From: Streptomyces jumonjinensis
Lineage (GTDB): Bacteria; Actinomycetota; Actinomycetes; Streptomycetales; Streptomycetaceae
Direction of reading: 5' to 3'
NCBI RefSeq assembly: GCF_009600885.1
Contig: NZ_VCLA01000002.1
Span: 1 to 64,000 of the forward strand
DNA: 64,000 nt
Position numbers and translations under genes: made by a program. The notes beneath the pieces are model-generated. The model searched no databases, was not told where the DNA came from, and saw only the letters and a program-made list of their open reading frames with translations. Positions 44,287 to 52,948 of this stretch are shown here, piece by piece. How positions within the stretch are numbered: the first letter of the stretch is position 1; every line of letters starts with the position of its first letter.

Positions 44287-45023
44287 CGAAACTGGTGTGC
44301 CTCCATCACGCGGGCGGAAACGCCTCCTTGTTCCGTCCTTGGGGCCGGCACGCGCCGGCCGGTCTGGAAGTCGTGCCGGTCACCATTCCGGTATGCCGGG
44401 AATCGGGCCGCAGACTTCACCGCAGTACCGAGGATCTGATTCCGGCGCTCGCCGCCGAAATCGAACCGCACACACATGGGGATTTCGTGTTGTTCGGGAA
44501 GAGTATGGGCGGGCTCCTCGCCTATCTCCTCGCCCGGCACTTCGAGCAGTGCGGCGAACGGCGGCCCAAAGCCCTGGCGGTCGCCGCCTTCGGCGCCCCG
44601 CACATGCCGTGGGGCGGATTCGTGGCCGAGGGCGCCGAGGGTGCTGAGGACGACGAAGACGCGCTCCTGGCCCGCCTGCGGTCCATCGGCGGCATCCCCG
44701 ACTGGCTGGTCCAGCATCCTGCCTGGGTCAGGCCCTTTCTCGGCCTGTTGCGGGACGACACGCGCATGTGCGCCGAGTACCGCCATCAACCGCAGGGGCG
44801 CCCGCTGTCCGTACCGGTCAGAGTCTTCGCCGGCGATCACGATCCGCTGGTCCCCAGGGACGCATTCGCCGGATGGAAGGAGCTCGGGGACGACGTGGAC
44901 GTACGTTTCATCCCCGGCGGGCATTACCTGGTGTCGCAAGATTTCGGCCTGCTCAGGCAGGCGATTTTCAGCCTCTCCCTGTGCGATCCATCCCCGGCAT
45001 GTAAAATCCCGGCCGTCAACTGA
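44283..45023 (+). CDS. Type II thioesterase
   Basis: 246 aa alpha/beta hydrolase: LHHAGGNAS near 7-15, nucleophile elbow GKSMGG with Ser74, Asp in AGDHDPLV and catalytic His in PGGHYLV near the C-terminus. Such stand-alone enzymes remove aberrant or stalled acyl groups from carrier proteins; it could also release the finished chain, because the synthase has no thioesterase domain. GTG at 44283 chosen since it overlaps the synthase stop (GTGA); the frame extends upstream inside the synthase. The usual GHSMGG is GKSMGG here. Confidence 0.88.
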   Translation: MTKLVCLHHAGGNASLFRPWGRHAPAGLEVVPVTIPVCRESGRRLHRSTEDLIPALAAEIEPHTHGDFVLFGKSMGGLLAYLLARHFEQCGERRPKALAVAAFGAPHMPWGGFVAEGAEGAEDDEDALLARLRSIGGIPDWLVQHPAWVRPFLGLLRDDTRMCAEYRHQPQGRPLSVPVRVFAGDHDPLVPRDAFAGWKELGDDVDVRFIPGGHYLVSQDFGLLRQAIFSLSLCDPSPACKIPAVN

Positions 45024-45089
45024 CAAGCTGTGCAAGCTGGTTCAACCCGGGCCTCCGGATATGGCGGGCAAAGGAAGGGGCGATCGATC

Positions 45090-45512
45090 GTGTCGACAAG
45101 TCTGAAGAGGGTTCTCGGGATTGCCCTCGCCGCGGCAGGCGTGGTGCTCCTCGTCGCCTTCCCGGATACCAGGTTCATCTGGTTCGAGGGCAGGCCCGTC
45201 GGTATTGCGCTGATCCTCTTCGGAGGTCTTGAATTCCTGGAGAGCTATCGGCGTACCAAGCCCCGGGGAATTGTTGAGGAATTGCGCAGTGACTTCGGCC
45301 TGAAGTCTTCGGAAGAGCGCCGCCGGGACGAGGACCGCCGACGGTACGAGGACCGGGGCCGGTACGACGACCGGGGCCGGGGCGAGGACCGCCGACGGTA
45401 CGACGACCGAGGCCGGGATGACGACCGCCGACGGTACGACGACCGAGGCCGGGACGAGGACCGCCGCCGGGATGAGGACGGCAGGCAGCGCTGGGACCTG
45501 CGCGATGACTGA
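45090..45512 (+). CDS. Small membrane protein with charged tandem repeats
   Basis: 140 aa. Two membrane segments (VLGIALAAAGVVLLVAF and GIALILFGGLEFL) are followed by a cytoplasmic-type tail made almost only of Arg, Asp, Glu and Tyr, with motifs such as DRRRYDDRGRDED repeated about four times. The DNA here (about 45323-45475) consists of imperfect repeats of roughly 36 bp. No family known to me. GTG at 45090 follows GGAAGGGG. It lies between the thioesterase and LanD-like genes on the same strand, so it is probably expressed with them. Confidence 0.6.
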   Translation: MSTSLKRVLGIALAAAGVVLLVAFPDTRFIWFEGRPVGIALILFGGLEFLESYRRTKPRGIVEELRSDFGLKSSEERRRDEDRRRYEDRGRYDDRGRGEDRRRYDDRGRDDDRRRYDDRGRDEDRRRDEDGRQRWDLRDD

Positions 45513-45540
45513 CCGCAGCAACGCAAGCAAGGAAACGGAC

Positions 45541-46182
45541 GTGAAAGCGATGCCCCGGCTGGACCAGAGTGACGCGGCGAGGGCGCGAGGGGCCAACCTG
45601 TTCCTCGTCGCCACCGGCACACTCTCCACCGCCCACCTGCCGTTCTGGCTCAACTGGCTGTCGGCGAACCGCCCCCGCTACAAGGTGACGGTGGGACTGA
45701 CCGACTCCGCGGAGCACTTCGTGAGCGCGTCGGCCCTCGCCACGATGACGGGGACCCCGGTCGTCTCCAACACCTGGGAAACGGCTTCCGGCCGACGGGA
45801 GCCGGTGCACACCCGGATCGCGGCCGACTACGACGGCATCATCGTCTTCCCCGCGAGCGTCGCCTTCCTGTCGGGGCTGGCATCGGGGGCTGGCACCTCG
45901 CCCTTCTTCCTCGCCGCGCTCGGTACCGCCGCTCCCGTGGTGATCGCCCCGTCCTTCCCGCCCGGGGTCGCGCAGAACCCGATCATCGCCGACGTGCTGG
46001 CCCGTCTCGCCGGCGTTCCGAACTATCACCTCATCGAGCCCCAGAAGGGCACGAGCCGTTCCACGGGCGCCGAGACCGAGGTGACCGCTCCCCTGTGGGA
46101 CGCGATCGCCACCTTTGAGGCGGCCACCACCGTGGCGCCGGACACCGAGACCGCAACCGCAACCGCACCTGTGAACGCGTAA
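45541..46182 (+). CDS. LanD-like flavoprotein, cysteine decarboxylase
   Basis: 213 aa HFCD-family flavoprotein. FMN-site residues: VATGTLST near 23-30, the active His90 (EPVHTRIAADYDGIIVFPAS) and PAS 104-106, replacing the PASANT motif of EpiD by PASVAF. It should oxidatively decarboxylate the C-terminal Cys30 of the precursor to an enethiol, which the LanKC then uses to close an avionin-type ring. A GTG at 45541 has AAGGA seven bases upstream and was preferred; ATG at 45505, overlapping the previous stop region, would add 12 residues. Ala/Thr-rich tail at the C-terminus. LanKC gene follows after 11 bp. Confidence 0.85.
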   Translation: MKAMPRLDQSDAARARGANLFLVATGTLSTAHLPFWLNWLSANRPRYKVTVGLTDSAEHFVSASALATMTGTPVVSNTWETASGRREPVHTRIAADYDGIIVFPASVAFLSGLASGAGTSPFFLAALGTAAPVVIAPSFPPGVAQNPIIADVLARLAGVPNYHLIEPQKGTSRSTGAETEVTAPLWDAIATFEAATTVAPDTETATATAPVNA

Positions 46183-46193
46183 AGAGGCCGGGC

Positions 46194-48791
46194 ATGGAGC
46201 ACTTCTTCTACACCTTCGCCGATCCCGAGTCGTACGACGAGATCGCCCGCTGGAAGGCCGACCCCGGCGACAGCAGGTTCCGGGCGATACGGCGCGGGCT
46301 GGTGCCGGTCGTCCACGCCGACGGGTGGCAGTACGCCCAGCACGGCATCTGGACGGCCGCCCGGCCCGGCGGCGTACCCGTCACCGGCCAGGGGTGGAAG
46401 ATCCACATCTCCGTCACGCCCGACAACTTCGAGGCGCTCCGGGAGAAAGTGTCGGCGTTCTGCTTCGCCCGCGGCGTCCCCTTCAAGTTCCTGGCACGGT
46501 ACGAGTACGTGTGGCTGGTCAACGCCAAGTACGCGCCCCGGCAGGTCAGCGGTAAGGGACTCGTCCTCTACCCGGCCACCGAGGAGCAGTCCATCGCCCT
46601 CTCCGGTGAGCTGGTCGGCCTGCTCGCCGACGCGGAAGGCCCGCGTATCCTCTCCGACCTCCAGATCGACCGGAGCGTCGTCCACGTCCGGTACGGCGCC
46701 TACACCCGCCGGTACTGCCGTACCGGCGAAGGCAAGCCGATCCTCGCCCTGGAGCACCCCGACGGCCACCTCGTGCCCGACCGTAGGTCCGTGCCGTTCA
46801 AGGCCCCGTCGTTCGTAGTGATCCCGGACGCGTTCAAGCCGGCGGCGCCCATCGCGGACGGCCCGGTTCCGCCGTACCGCATCGACAAGACGCTGCACTT
46901 CTCCAACAGTGGCGGTGTCTATCTCGCCACCGACCGGGACACCGGCCGGCGACTGGTGCTCAAGGAGGCCCGGCCCTTCGCCGGATACGACCTGATCGGC
47001 GGCGACTCGGTCGCCCGGGCCGTCAAGGAGTACGACGCGATGCGGACCCTCTCCGCACTGCCGGGCATCCCCGAGGCGTACGACCAGTTCAGCTGGCAGT
47101 CGCATGTCTTCACCGCGATGGAGTACGTCGACGGGACCACCCTCCAGGAATGGTGCGCCGCCAGGGTTCCCTTCCTCGTCCGCCCCGACCCCTTCGCGCC
47201 GCCGACACCCGAGGACATCAGGGGCTACCGCGAAGACATCGACGCCATCCTGGTAAAGGTCCGCCGCGCGATGGACGCGATCTGGGACCGCGGCTACGTC
47301 TTCGGGGACCTCCACTCGGGGAATGTGATGGTCACCCCCGACCTCGACATCAAGCTCATCGACCTGGAGACCTGCCTCCCCGAGGACGAGCCCCGGCCGT
47401 TCCCCGGAGCGCCCGGCTTCACCGATCTGACCAGGACCGGACGAGCCGCCGACGAGTACGCCCTGTGCATGCTGGAACTCTCCTGCTACATGCCGCTCAC
47501 CCATCTGATCCGGATGGACGGGACCAAGCTGCGCCAGATCGTCGAGAACTGCCGGACGTGGTACGGCCTGTCCGAGGAGTGGGCGGACCGGATGCTGCGC
47601 GCCGCGCGCCGTGCGGACACCGCACTCGACGGCCCGGTGACGCTCGCCTCCAGCCACCTCGACGACTCGCTCGGCTTCGAGACCTGGGCCGCGCAGATCG
47701 TGACCGGGCTCCGGGCCACCATGGACCAGGACCGGACCGACCGCCTCTTCCGGGGGGACTACACCGGGTTCTCGCTCTCCCCGGTCTCCCTGGCCACGGG
47801 GGCCTCCGGAGTGCTGTGGTCGCTGCTGGGCACAGAAGGATTGGACGTACCCGATCTCACGGAGCGGGTGACCGAGTGGATCGCCGTCCGCGCCCGGGAA
47901 TCGGCCCACCGGCTCGAACGCGGCCTGTACGACAGCGAGCTGGGCGCCGGCTACGCCCTGTGGAAGGCCGGGCGCCACGACCACGCCCGGTGGCTGGTGG
48001 AGACGAGCCTGGCGAAGGACCGCGACGGAATCGGGCTGAGCGTCTTCAGCGGCCTCGCCGGAATCTCCCTGGCCGCGTCCGAGATGGCGTCGGGCCCCGA
48101 ACCGCTGGTGCCGGAAGGGCTCGCCGAGCAGCTCGGCGCCGAACTCGCCCAGCGGGCACGGGCGTACCTCGACCGCCTGGTGCAGAGCGAACAGCCGGAC
48201 GTCTCGCACTTCGGCCTGATGCACGGTGTGGCGGGCATCGCCCTGGCCGTCCACCGCCACGGCCTGCGCACCGGGGACACCGCCGCGGTCGACCTCGCCC
48301 GGGAACTGCTGGAGTTCGAACTCTCCGGTTATGTCCGGTGCGCGGACGGCTCCCTCCAGTTCAACGAGGCCGGACGCAGAAGCCTTGGCTATCTGGAGGT
48401 GGGATCCTGCGGCGCCGCGCTCGTCCTGGCGGAGCTCACCCGCCACGAGGGCTGGACCTCCGCACAGGCATCGGTGGTGGATCTGGTGCGGGCGACCGGT
48501 CCTGAACTCATGGTGCAGAGCGGTCTGTTCCGTGGGCGTGCGGGCTTCGTCGCCGGTCTGTCCACACTCGCCCGGAACGGGATCGCCGAAGAGCGGGCCC
48601 GCGCGCTGGTCGACCGGCACACGCGGCAACTGGGCCTGCATGAGATCCGGCCACGCGAGGGAGAGCTGCACTTCCCGGGCTCGCGCAACTTCAAGTTGTC
48701 GAGCGATCTGCGGACGGGCAGCGCGGGCGTCCTCACCGGTATCGCCTTCGCCTCCGGCCGCCGGGACAGCTGGCTCCCCGGGGTCTTCTAG
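46194..48791 (+). CDS. Class III lanthipeptide synthetase (LanKC)
   Basis: 865 aa. Three domains: an N-terminal phospho-Ser lyase part (about 1-215), a Ser/Thr kinase part (about 225-500) with Lys257 (LVLKEA), catalytic loop GDLHSGN with Asp372 and Asn377, and metal-binding Asp390 (KLIDLET), and a C-terminal LanC-like cyclase (about 520-865; HFGLMHGVAGIALAVHRHG, YLEVGSCGAALVLAEL). The cyclase lacks the Cys-Cys-His zinc ligands of class I/II enzymes, as expected for class III. It would phosphorylate Ser24 and Ser27, eliminate phosphate and join them with the decarboxylated Cys30. The stop overlaps the next start by one base. Confidence 0.94.
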   Translation: MEHFFYTFADPESYDEIARWKADPGDSRFRAIRRGLVPVVHADGWQYAQHGIWTAARPGGVPVTGQGWKIHISVTPDNFEALREKVSAFCFARGVPFKFLARYEYVWLVNAKYAPRQVSGKGLVLYPATEEQSIALSGELVGLLADAEGPRILSDLQIDRSVVHVRYGAYTRRYCRTGEGKPILALEHPDGHLVPDRRSVPFKAPSFVVIPDAFKPAAPIADGPVPPYRIDKTLHFSNSGGVYLATDRDTGRRLVLKEARPFAGYDLIGGDSVARAVKEYDAMRTLSALPGIPEAYDQFSWQSHVFTAMEYVDGTTLQEWCAARVPFLVRPDPFAPPTPEDIRGYREDIDAILVKVRRAMDAIWDRGYVFGDLHSGNVMVTPDLDIKLIDLETCLPEDEPRPFPGAPGFTDLTRTGRAADEYALCMLELSCYMPLTHLIRMDGTKLRQIVENCRTWYGLSEEWADRMLRAARRADTALDGPVTLASSHLDDSLGFETWAAQIVTGLRATMDQDRTDRLFRGDYTGFSLSPVSLATGASGVLWSLLGTEGLDVPDLTERVTEWIAVRARESAHRLERGLYDSELGAGYALWKAGRHDHARWLVETSLAKDRDGIGLSVFSGLAGISLAASEMASGPEPLVPEGLAEQLGAELAQRARAYLDRLVQSEQPDVSHFGLMHGVAGIALAVHRHGLRTGDTAAVDLARELLEFELSGYVRCADGSLQFNEAGRRSLGYLEVGSCGAALVLAELTRHEGWTSAQASVVDLVRATGPELMVQSGLFRGRAGFVAGLSTLARNGIAEERARALVDRHTRQLGLHEIRPREGELHFPGSRNFKLSSDLRTGSAGVLTGIAFASGRRDSWLPGVF

Positions 48792-49498
48792 TGGATGTGC
48801 TGGGCCGCATCATTCCGCTGGCCTTGATGGACACCCTGAGCGTGTCCACCCTGGCCATACCGGTCTGGTTCCTGCTGACGCCGCGGGCGCTGCGGATGGC
48901 GAACGTCTTCGGCTATCTGCTGATCGTCGCCGTCGGCTATCTGGCGCTGGGCCTTCTGATGCTGAGCGCGCTCTCGGCCGTACGCGAGCCCCTGGGCTCC
49001 GCCCTGGACTCGCCCGCCGGGGACATGGCGACGGCGGGGGGCGGCGTGGTGCTCATCCTCATCGGGGTCTGGTACGGCCTGCTGCGGCGCGAGAAGGCGG
49101 GGGAAGGGCGCTTCACCCAGTGGCGCGAGTCGGCGGTCGGCGCGTCGGCCACGGCCCGAGGTGTGGTCGCCGTGGCGCTGATGGCCATCGCGCTGGAGAT
49201 CGTCACGATGTTCCCGTACCTCGCGGCGATCGACGACCTCGGCGGGTCCGGCCTCCCATGGCTCGCGCAAGCCGCCATGCTGGCGCTGTACTGCCTGGTC
49301 ATGATCGCCCCCGCGGGGCTGATTGCGCTCGGCAGACTCGTCTCCCGACGGGCGGTGCAGCCCGCTCTGCGCCGGATCGACCACTGGCTCAGGGCCAATG
49401 CGCGGGAGAACACGGCATGGCTGTTCGCGCTGGTGGGCTTTCTGGTCCTGTCCGGCACCACCGCCTACGAGAAGGCCATGGACCACCTCACCGGGTAG
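48791..49498 (+). CDS. GAP/LysE-like membrane protein
   Basis: 235 aa with six predicted membrane segments (for example LALMDTLSVSTLAIPVWFLL, LLIVAVGYLALGLLMLSAL, VVLILIGVWYGLL). The pattern fits the GAP family (Sap, sulfolipid-1-addressing proteins), relatives of LysE-type transporters; mycobacterial members help export cell-wall glycolipids. Translationally coupled to LanKC, which suggests a role in export or self-protection for the lipopeptide. The GTG start overlaps the LanKC stop (TAGTG). Confidence 0.72.
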   Translation: MDVLGRIIPLALMDTLSVSTLAIPVWFLLTPRALRMANVFGYLLIVAVGYLALGLLMLSALSAVREPLGSALDSPAGDMATAGGGVVLILIGVWYGLLRREKAGEGRFTQWRESAVGASATARGVVAVALMAIALEIVTMFPYLAAIDDLGGSGLPWLAQAAMLALYCLVMIAPAGLIALGRLVSRRAVQPALRRIDHWLRANARENTAWLFALVGFLVLSGTTAYEKAMDHLTG

Positions 49499-49520
49499 GC
49501 CGGCCCTCCACGAGGAACCG

Positions 49521-49679
49521 ATGACACGCGCTCTCGCACACCGCGGCGGCCGGCATCCGGTTCGACCACCGACGAAACACGACCGACAGGTGCTCCGTCC
49601 CGCACCGACCGCCCGGACATCGGCAAGGAGAGCGACATTGACCAGGCCACGACGCACCACGAGGCGGGGTCCGGCATGA
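49521..49679 (+). CDS. Possible 52-aa basic peptide ORF
   Basis: An ATG with GAGGAA four bases upstream opens a frame that ends in an ATGA overlap with the next KAS III gene. The product is extremely Arg/Pro/Thr-rich (RTSARRATLTRPRRTTRRGP-like end) and resembles nothing known. It may be only a leader that couples translation, or chance. Low confidence. Confidence 0.25.
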   Translation: MTRALAHRGGRHPVRPPTKHDRQVLRPAPTARTSARRATLTRPRRTTRRGPA

Positions 49680-50689
49680 TCCGCACCCCCGTACTGGTCG
49701 GCCTCGGCGCCATGGTGCCCCCGCGCGTGGTGGACAACGAAGAGCTGTCGCAGCGGCTCGACACCGACGACCACTGGATCCGCACCCGGACAGGGATCAC
49801 CCGGCGGCACTGGGCCGGCCCCGGGACCGCCACGGGCGATCTCGCGGTGACCGCGGCGCAGCGCGCCCTGCGTTCCGCCGGCGGCGGCCCGGTCGACATG
49901 CTCATCCTGGCCACCAGCACCCCCGACCACCCCATGCCGGCCACCGCCCCGGGCGTCGCCGCACGCCTCGGCCTGGGGCCGATCGCCGCGTTCGACATCT
50001 CGGTCGCCTGCGCGGGCTTCGTCTACGCCCTCGCCACCGCCGCCGGCGCCATCGCGGCGGGGATCGCCGAGCGCGTCGTGGTCGTCGGCGCCGACATCTG
50101 GTCCACCCGGCTCGACCCGCAGGACCGCACCACGGCGGTCATCTTCGGCGACGGCGCCGGCGCGGTGGTCCTCCGGGCCGGTGAGCCGGATGAGCCGGGT
50201 GCGCTGGCCGGCTTCGACCTCGGCGGCGACGGCACGTTCAAGGATCTGGCCCTCGTCCCCGGCGGAGGCTCACGCGGGCGCTCCGAGCCCGACGGCGCGG
50301 GCGAGGCGGACGACTACGTCACCATGCACGGCAAGGAGATCTTCACACACGCCGTGCACCGCATGGCGGAGTCCTCGGCACAGCTGCTCAAGAAGATCGG
50401 CTGGTCCGCCTCCGACATCGACTGGGTCGCGGCGCACCAGGCCAATGTCAGGATCCTCCACACCGTCGCCGGCCTTCTCAAGGTCGACCGGGCCCGCGTG
50501 CTCGTCCACCTCGACCGCGTGGGCAACACATCCGCCGCCTCCATCCCCCTGGCCCTCACCGACGCGGCGGCCGGCGGACGCCTCGCCCCGGGACAGCGCG
50601 TCCTCATGACCGCCTTCGGCGGCGGCCTCAGCTGGGGTTCCGCCGCTATGACCTGGCCGCCGATCCAGGTGTCCGACGTCGTCTCCTGA
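49676..50689 (+). CDS. 3-oxoacyl-ACP synthase III (FabH-like) 2
   Basis: 337 aa. Canonical FabH motifs: Cys112 (SVACAGFVYAL), AAHQANVRI and VGNTSAASIPLAL for His and Asn, GDGAGAVVL near 160. Initiates fatty-acid type chains by condensing an acyl-CoA with malonyl-ACP. It is more FabH-like than the enzyme at 31307 and has its own ACP gene 33 bp downstream. Probably primes or extends the lipid part. The ATG at 49676 has only a weak GGGG before it; a strong AAGGAG at 49625-49630 lies too far away, facing an ATT in frame at 49637, so the true start is slightly uncertain. Confidence 0.9.
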   Translation: MIRTPVLVGLGAMVPPRVVDNEELSQRLDTDDHWIRTRTGITRRHWAGPGTATGDLAVTAAQRALRSAGGGPVDMLILATSTPDHPMPATAPGVAARLGLGPIAAFDISVACAGFVYALATAAGAIAAGIAERVVVVGADIWSTRLDPQDRTTAVIFGDGAGAVVLRAGEPDEPGALAGFDLGGDGTFKDLALVPGGGSRGRSEPDGAGEADDYVTMHGKEIFTHAVHRMAESSAQLLKKIGWSASDIDWVAAHQANVRILHTVAGLLKVDRARVLVHLDRVGNTSAASIPLALTDAAAGGRLAPGQRVLMTAFGGGLSWGSAAMTWPPIQVSDVVS

Positions 50690-50722
50690 CATTCACACCC
50701 CCCACGAGAAAGGCACCACACC

Positions 50723-50977
50723 ATGACCGCCGACGCCCTCAAGGAACAGCTCGTCACCCTTCTCACCGACACGCTCGACGTCAAGGGAGACGTCACCCCC
50801 GAGACCCCCTTCACGGAGCTCGAACTCGACTCCCTGGTCCTGCTTGAGTTCTCCGTGCTCCTCGGGCAGCACTACAGCGTCGAGATACCCGAGGAGGACC
50901 TCCTGGACGCCGGCGACGTCGCCGCCGTCGCCTCTCTCGTCCTCGCGCGGCAGGACTCCGCGACGCCCCGGGTCTGA
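50723..50977 (+). CDS. Acyl carrier protein 2
   Basis: 84 aa ACP with a standard phosphopantetheine motif, Ser37 in LELDSLVLLEF, and the acidic helix II expected for FAS partners. GAAAGG lies before the ATG. Grouped with FabH-like enzyme 2, paralleling the KAS III-ACP pair at 31307-32563. Confidence 0.9.
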   Translation: MTADALKEQLVTLLTDTLDVKGDVTPETPFTELELDSLVLLEFSVLLGQHYSVEIPEEDLLDAGDVAAVASLVLARQDSATPRV

Positions 50978-51009
50978 CCACCCCTCATCTGAGAAATGGA
51001 GTAGCCGCG

Positions 51010-52041
51010 ATGGAGACGGCAATTTCGGCGGAGGGTCTCCGCAAGCGGTACGGCGACCACCAGGCGCTGACCCGCGTCGACCTCGCCGTACCCGCGGGCA
51101 CGATCCTCGCCGTCCTCGGCCCCAACGGCGCGGGCAAGACCACCACCGTGCGGATTCTCACCACGCTCCTGGAGCCGGACGAGGGGCGTGCCACCGTGGC
51201 CGGCTACGACCTGGCCACCCAGGCGCGCGAAGTGCGCGGCAGCATCGGTCTGGCGGGCCAGTACGCGTCCGTGGACGAGCGGCTCACCGGACGCGAGAAC
51301 CTCCGGCTGATCGGCGTGCTGCTGCACCTCGGGCGGCGCGGGGCGAAGACCAGGGCCGATGAACTCCTTGAGCAGTTCGGGCTGGTGGCGGCGGCCGACC
51401 GGCCGGCGAAGACGTACTCGGGCGGGATGCGCCGCCGTCTCGATCTCGCCGCGAGCCTGGTCGGCCGGCCCCGGGTGCTCTTCCTCGACGAGCCGACCAC
51501 GGGCCTCGACCTCACCGGCCGGCGGACGCTCTGGGACATGATCCGGAACCAGGTGGCCGAGGGGGTGACCGTGTTGCTGACCACCCAGTATCTGGAGGAA
51601 GCCGACCAGCTGGCCGACCGGATCGCGGTCATCGACCGGGGCACCGTGATCGCGGAGGGCACCCCCGACCAGCTCAAGCGGAAGGTCGGGGGCGAGCGGC
51701 TGGAGGTGTCGGCGGCCTCCGTCGCCGATCTGGCGGCCGTGGAGCGGACCCTGTCCGGCCTTGCGTCCGGGGAGACGGTGACGAATCAGGAGACCCGTAC
51801 GGTCTCCATACCGCTGACCGAGGGTATGAGCACGATCGCCGCAGCCGCGAACGGTCTCGAACTGCTCGGGATCGAGCCGGAGGACTTCGCCGTGCGCAGA
51901 TCGACGCTCGACGACGTGTTCCTCGCCCTGACAGGGCAGCAGGGCACGCCGGAGCCGGAGCCGGAGTCGGAGTCGGAGTCGGAGTCGGAGCCGGGGGCGA
52001 CCGGGGCCGTCGCCGCGTCCGAGGGGAAGCGGGCGGCATGA
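51010..52041 (+). CDS. ABC transporter ATP-binding protein, DrrA-like
   Basis: 343 aa. Walker A GPNGAGKTTT near 38-47, signature YSGGMRRRLDLAASL, Walker B RVLFLDEPTTGLD, and the long C-terminal extension of DrrA-type exporters (STLDDVFLALTG near 298-309). The tail has a run of Glu-Pro and Glu-Ser from a 6-bp repeat near 51955-51990. It forms an exporter with the permease whose gene overlaps its stop (ATGA). Likely exports the cluster product and gives resistance. Confidence 0.92.
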   Translation: METAISAEGLRKRYGDHQALTRVDLAVPAGTILAVLGPNGAGKTTTVRILTTLLEPDEGRATVAGYDLATQAREVRGSIGLAGQYASVDERLTGRENLRLIGVLLHLGRRGAKTRADELLEQFGLVAAADRPAKTYSGGMRRRLDLAASLVGRPRVLFLDEPTTGLDLTGRRTLWDMIRNQVAEGVTVLLTTQYLEEADQLADRIAVIDRGTVIAEGTPDQLKRKVGGERLEVSAASVADLAAVERTLSGLASGETVTNQETRTVSIPLTEGMSTIAAAANGLELLGIEPEDFAVRRSTLDDVFLALTGQQGTPEPEPESESESESEPGATGAVAASEGKRAA

Positions 52042-52832
52042 TCGAAGCGGTCAGCGACTCGTTCGCACTCGTCGGCCGCCGGATGCGGCACATCCGCCGG
52101 ATGCCGGAACACCTGATCGGCGTCACCGTGATGCCGGTGGCGTCCGTCATCGTCCTCGGCTACCTCTTCGGCAGCGCCATGCAGGCGCCAGGACCGGGCG
52201 GCTACGAGGAATACATCATGGCCGGCATCTTCGCGCAGGTGATGCTCACCAACATGACCACCACCGGGGTCGGCGTGGTCAGCGATCTCAACAACGGCCT
52301 GGTGGACCGGTTCCGTGTCCTGCCCATCTCCGGTTCCTCCGTCCTGGTGGGGCGGACCGTGGCGGACGGCGTGCTCGTCGCCTGGAGCTGTGCGGTGATG
52401 ACAGTCGTCGGATACGCCATCGGCTGGCGCGCGCACAACGGCCCGCTCCAGACGCTGGCCGGTTTCGGGCTGCTGCTCCTGATGGGCTTCGCGATGTCCT
52501 GGCTCGGCGCTCTGCTGGGGCTCGTGCTGCGCAATGTGGAGACGGTGAGCGCGGTGTCCGGCGTGATCATGATGCCCCTCGCGTTCCTGTCCAACGCGTT
52601 CGTGCCCCTGGACGGGCTGCCGGGCTGGTTGCGGGTCCTCGCCGAGTGGAACCCGGTCAGTGCGGTCGTCTCGGCGAGCCGGGACCTGTTCGGCAACGAA
52701 CGGGGTCCGACCAGCGGGGCGTTCCCCGCGGAGTATCCCCTTCCCACCGCGCTGGCGGTGCTCGTGGCTCTGCTGGCCGTGGTGGTTCCGCTGGCCGGAC
52801 GGGCGTACCGGAAGGCGTCCGCGCAGCGCTGA
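52038..52832 (+). CDS. ABC-2 type permease, DrrB-like
   Basis: 264 aa with six membrane segments and the ABC-2 signature region FLSNAFVPLDGLPGWLRVLAEWNPVSAVV near 196-224. Partner of the ATPase at 51010; overlapping ATGA start ensures equal synthesis. DrrAB-type systems export hydrophobic antibiotics, which suits a lipopeptide. It is the last gene of the tightly spaced cluster operon. Confidence 0.92.
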   Translation: MIEAVSDSFALVGRRMRHIRRMPEHLIGVTVMPVASVIVLGYLFGSAMQAPGPGGYEEYIMAGIFAQVMLTNMTTTGVGVVSDLNNGLVDRFRVLPISGSSVLVGRTVADGVLVAWSCAVMTVVGYAIGWRAHNGPLQTLAGFGLLLLMGFAMSWLGALLGLVLRNVETVSAVSGVIMMPLAFLSNAFVPLDGLPGWLRVLAEWNPVSAVVSASRDLFGNERGPTSGAFPAEYPLPTALAVLVALLAVVVPLAGRAYRKASAQR

Positions 52833-52948
52833 CGGGGCGGTCCGGGGGTGGCTTCGGCGGGGGCCGGGGCCGCCGGTCTTGACGGGGTGCGGGGGCGTGC
52901 ATAGCGTCGCGAGACAGGACCAGGAGCGCGCTGGGGAGAGGGGGCGCT

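Noticed and set aside
29217..52832. Identity of the cluster with the goadvionin cluster
   Set aside because: Goadvionins carry a long polyketide chain needing several PKS modules; only one extension module is present here, with an amidinotransferase, so it is related but not the same.
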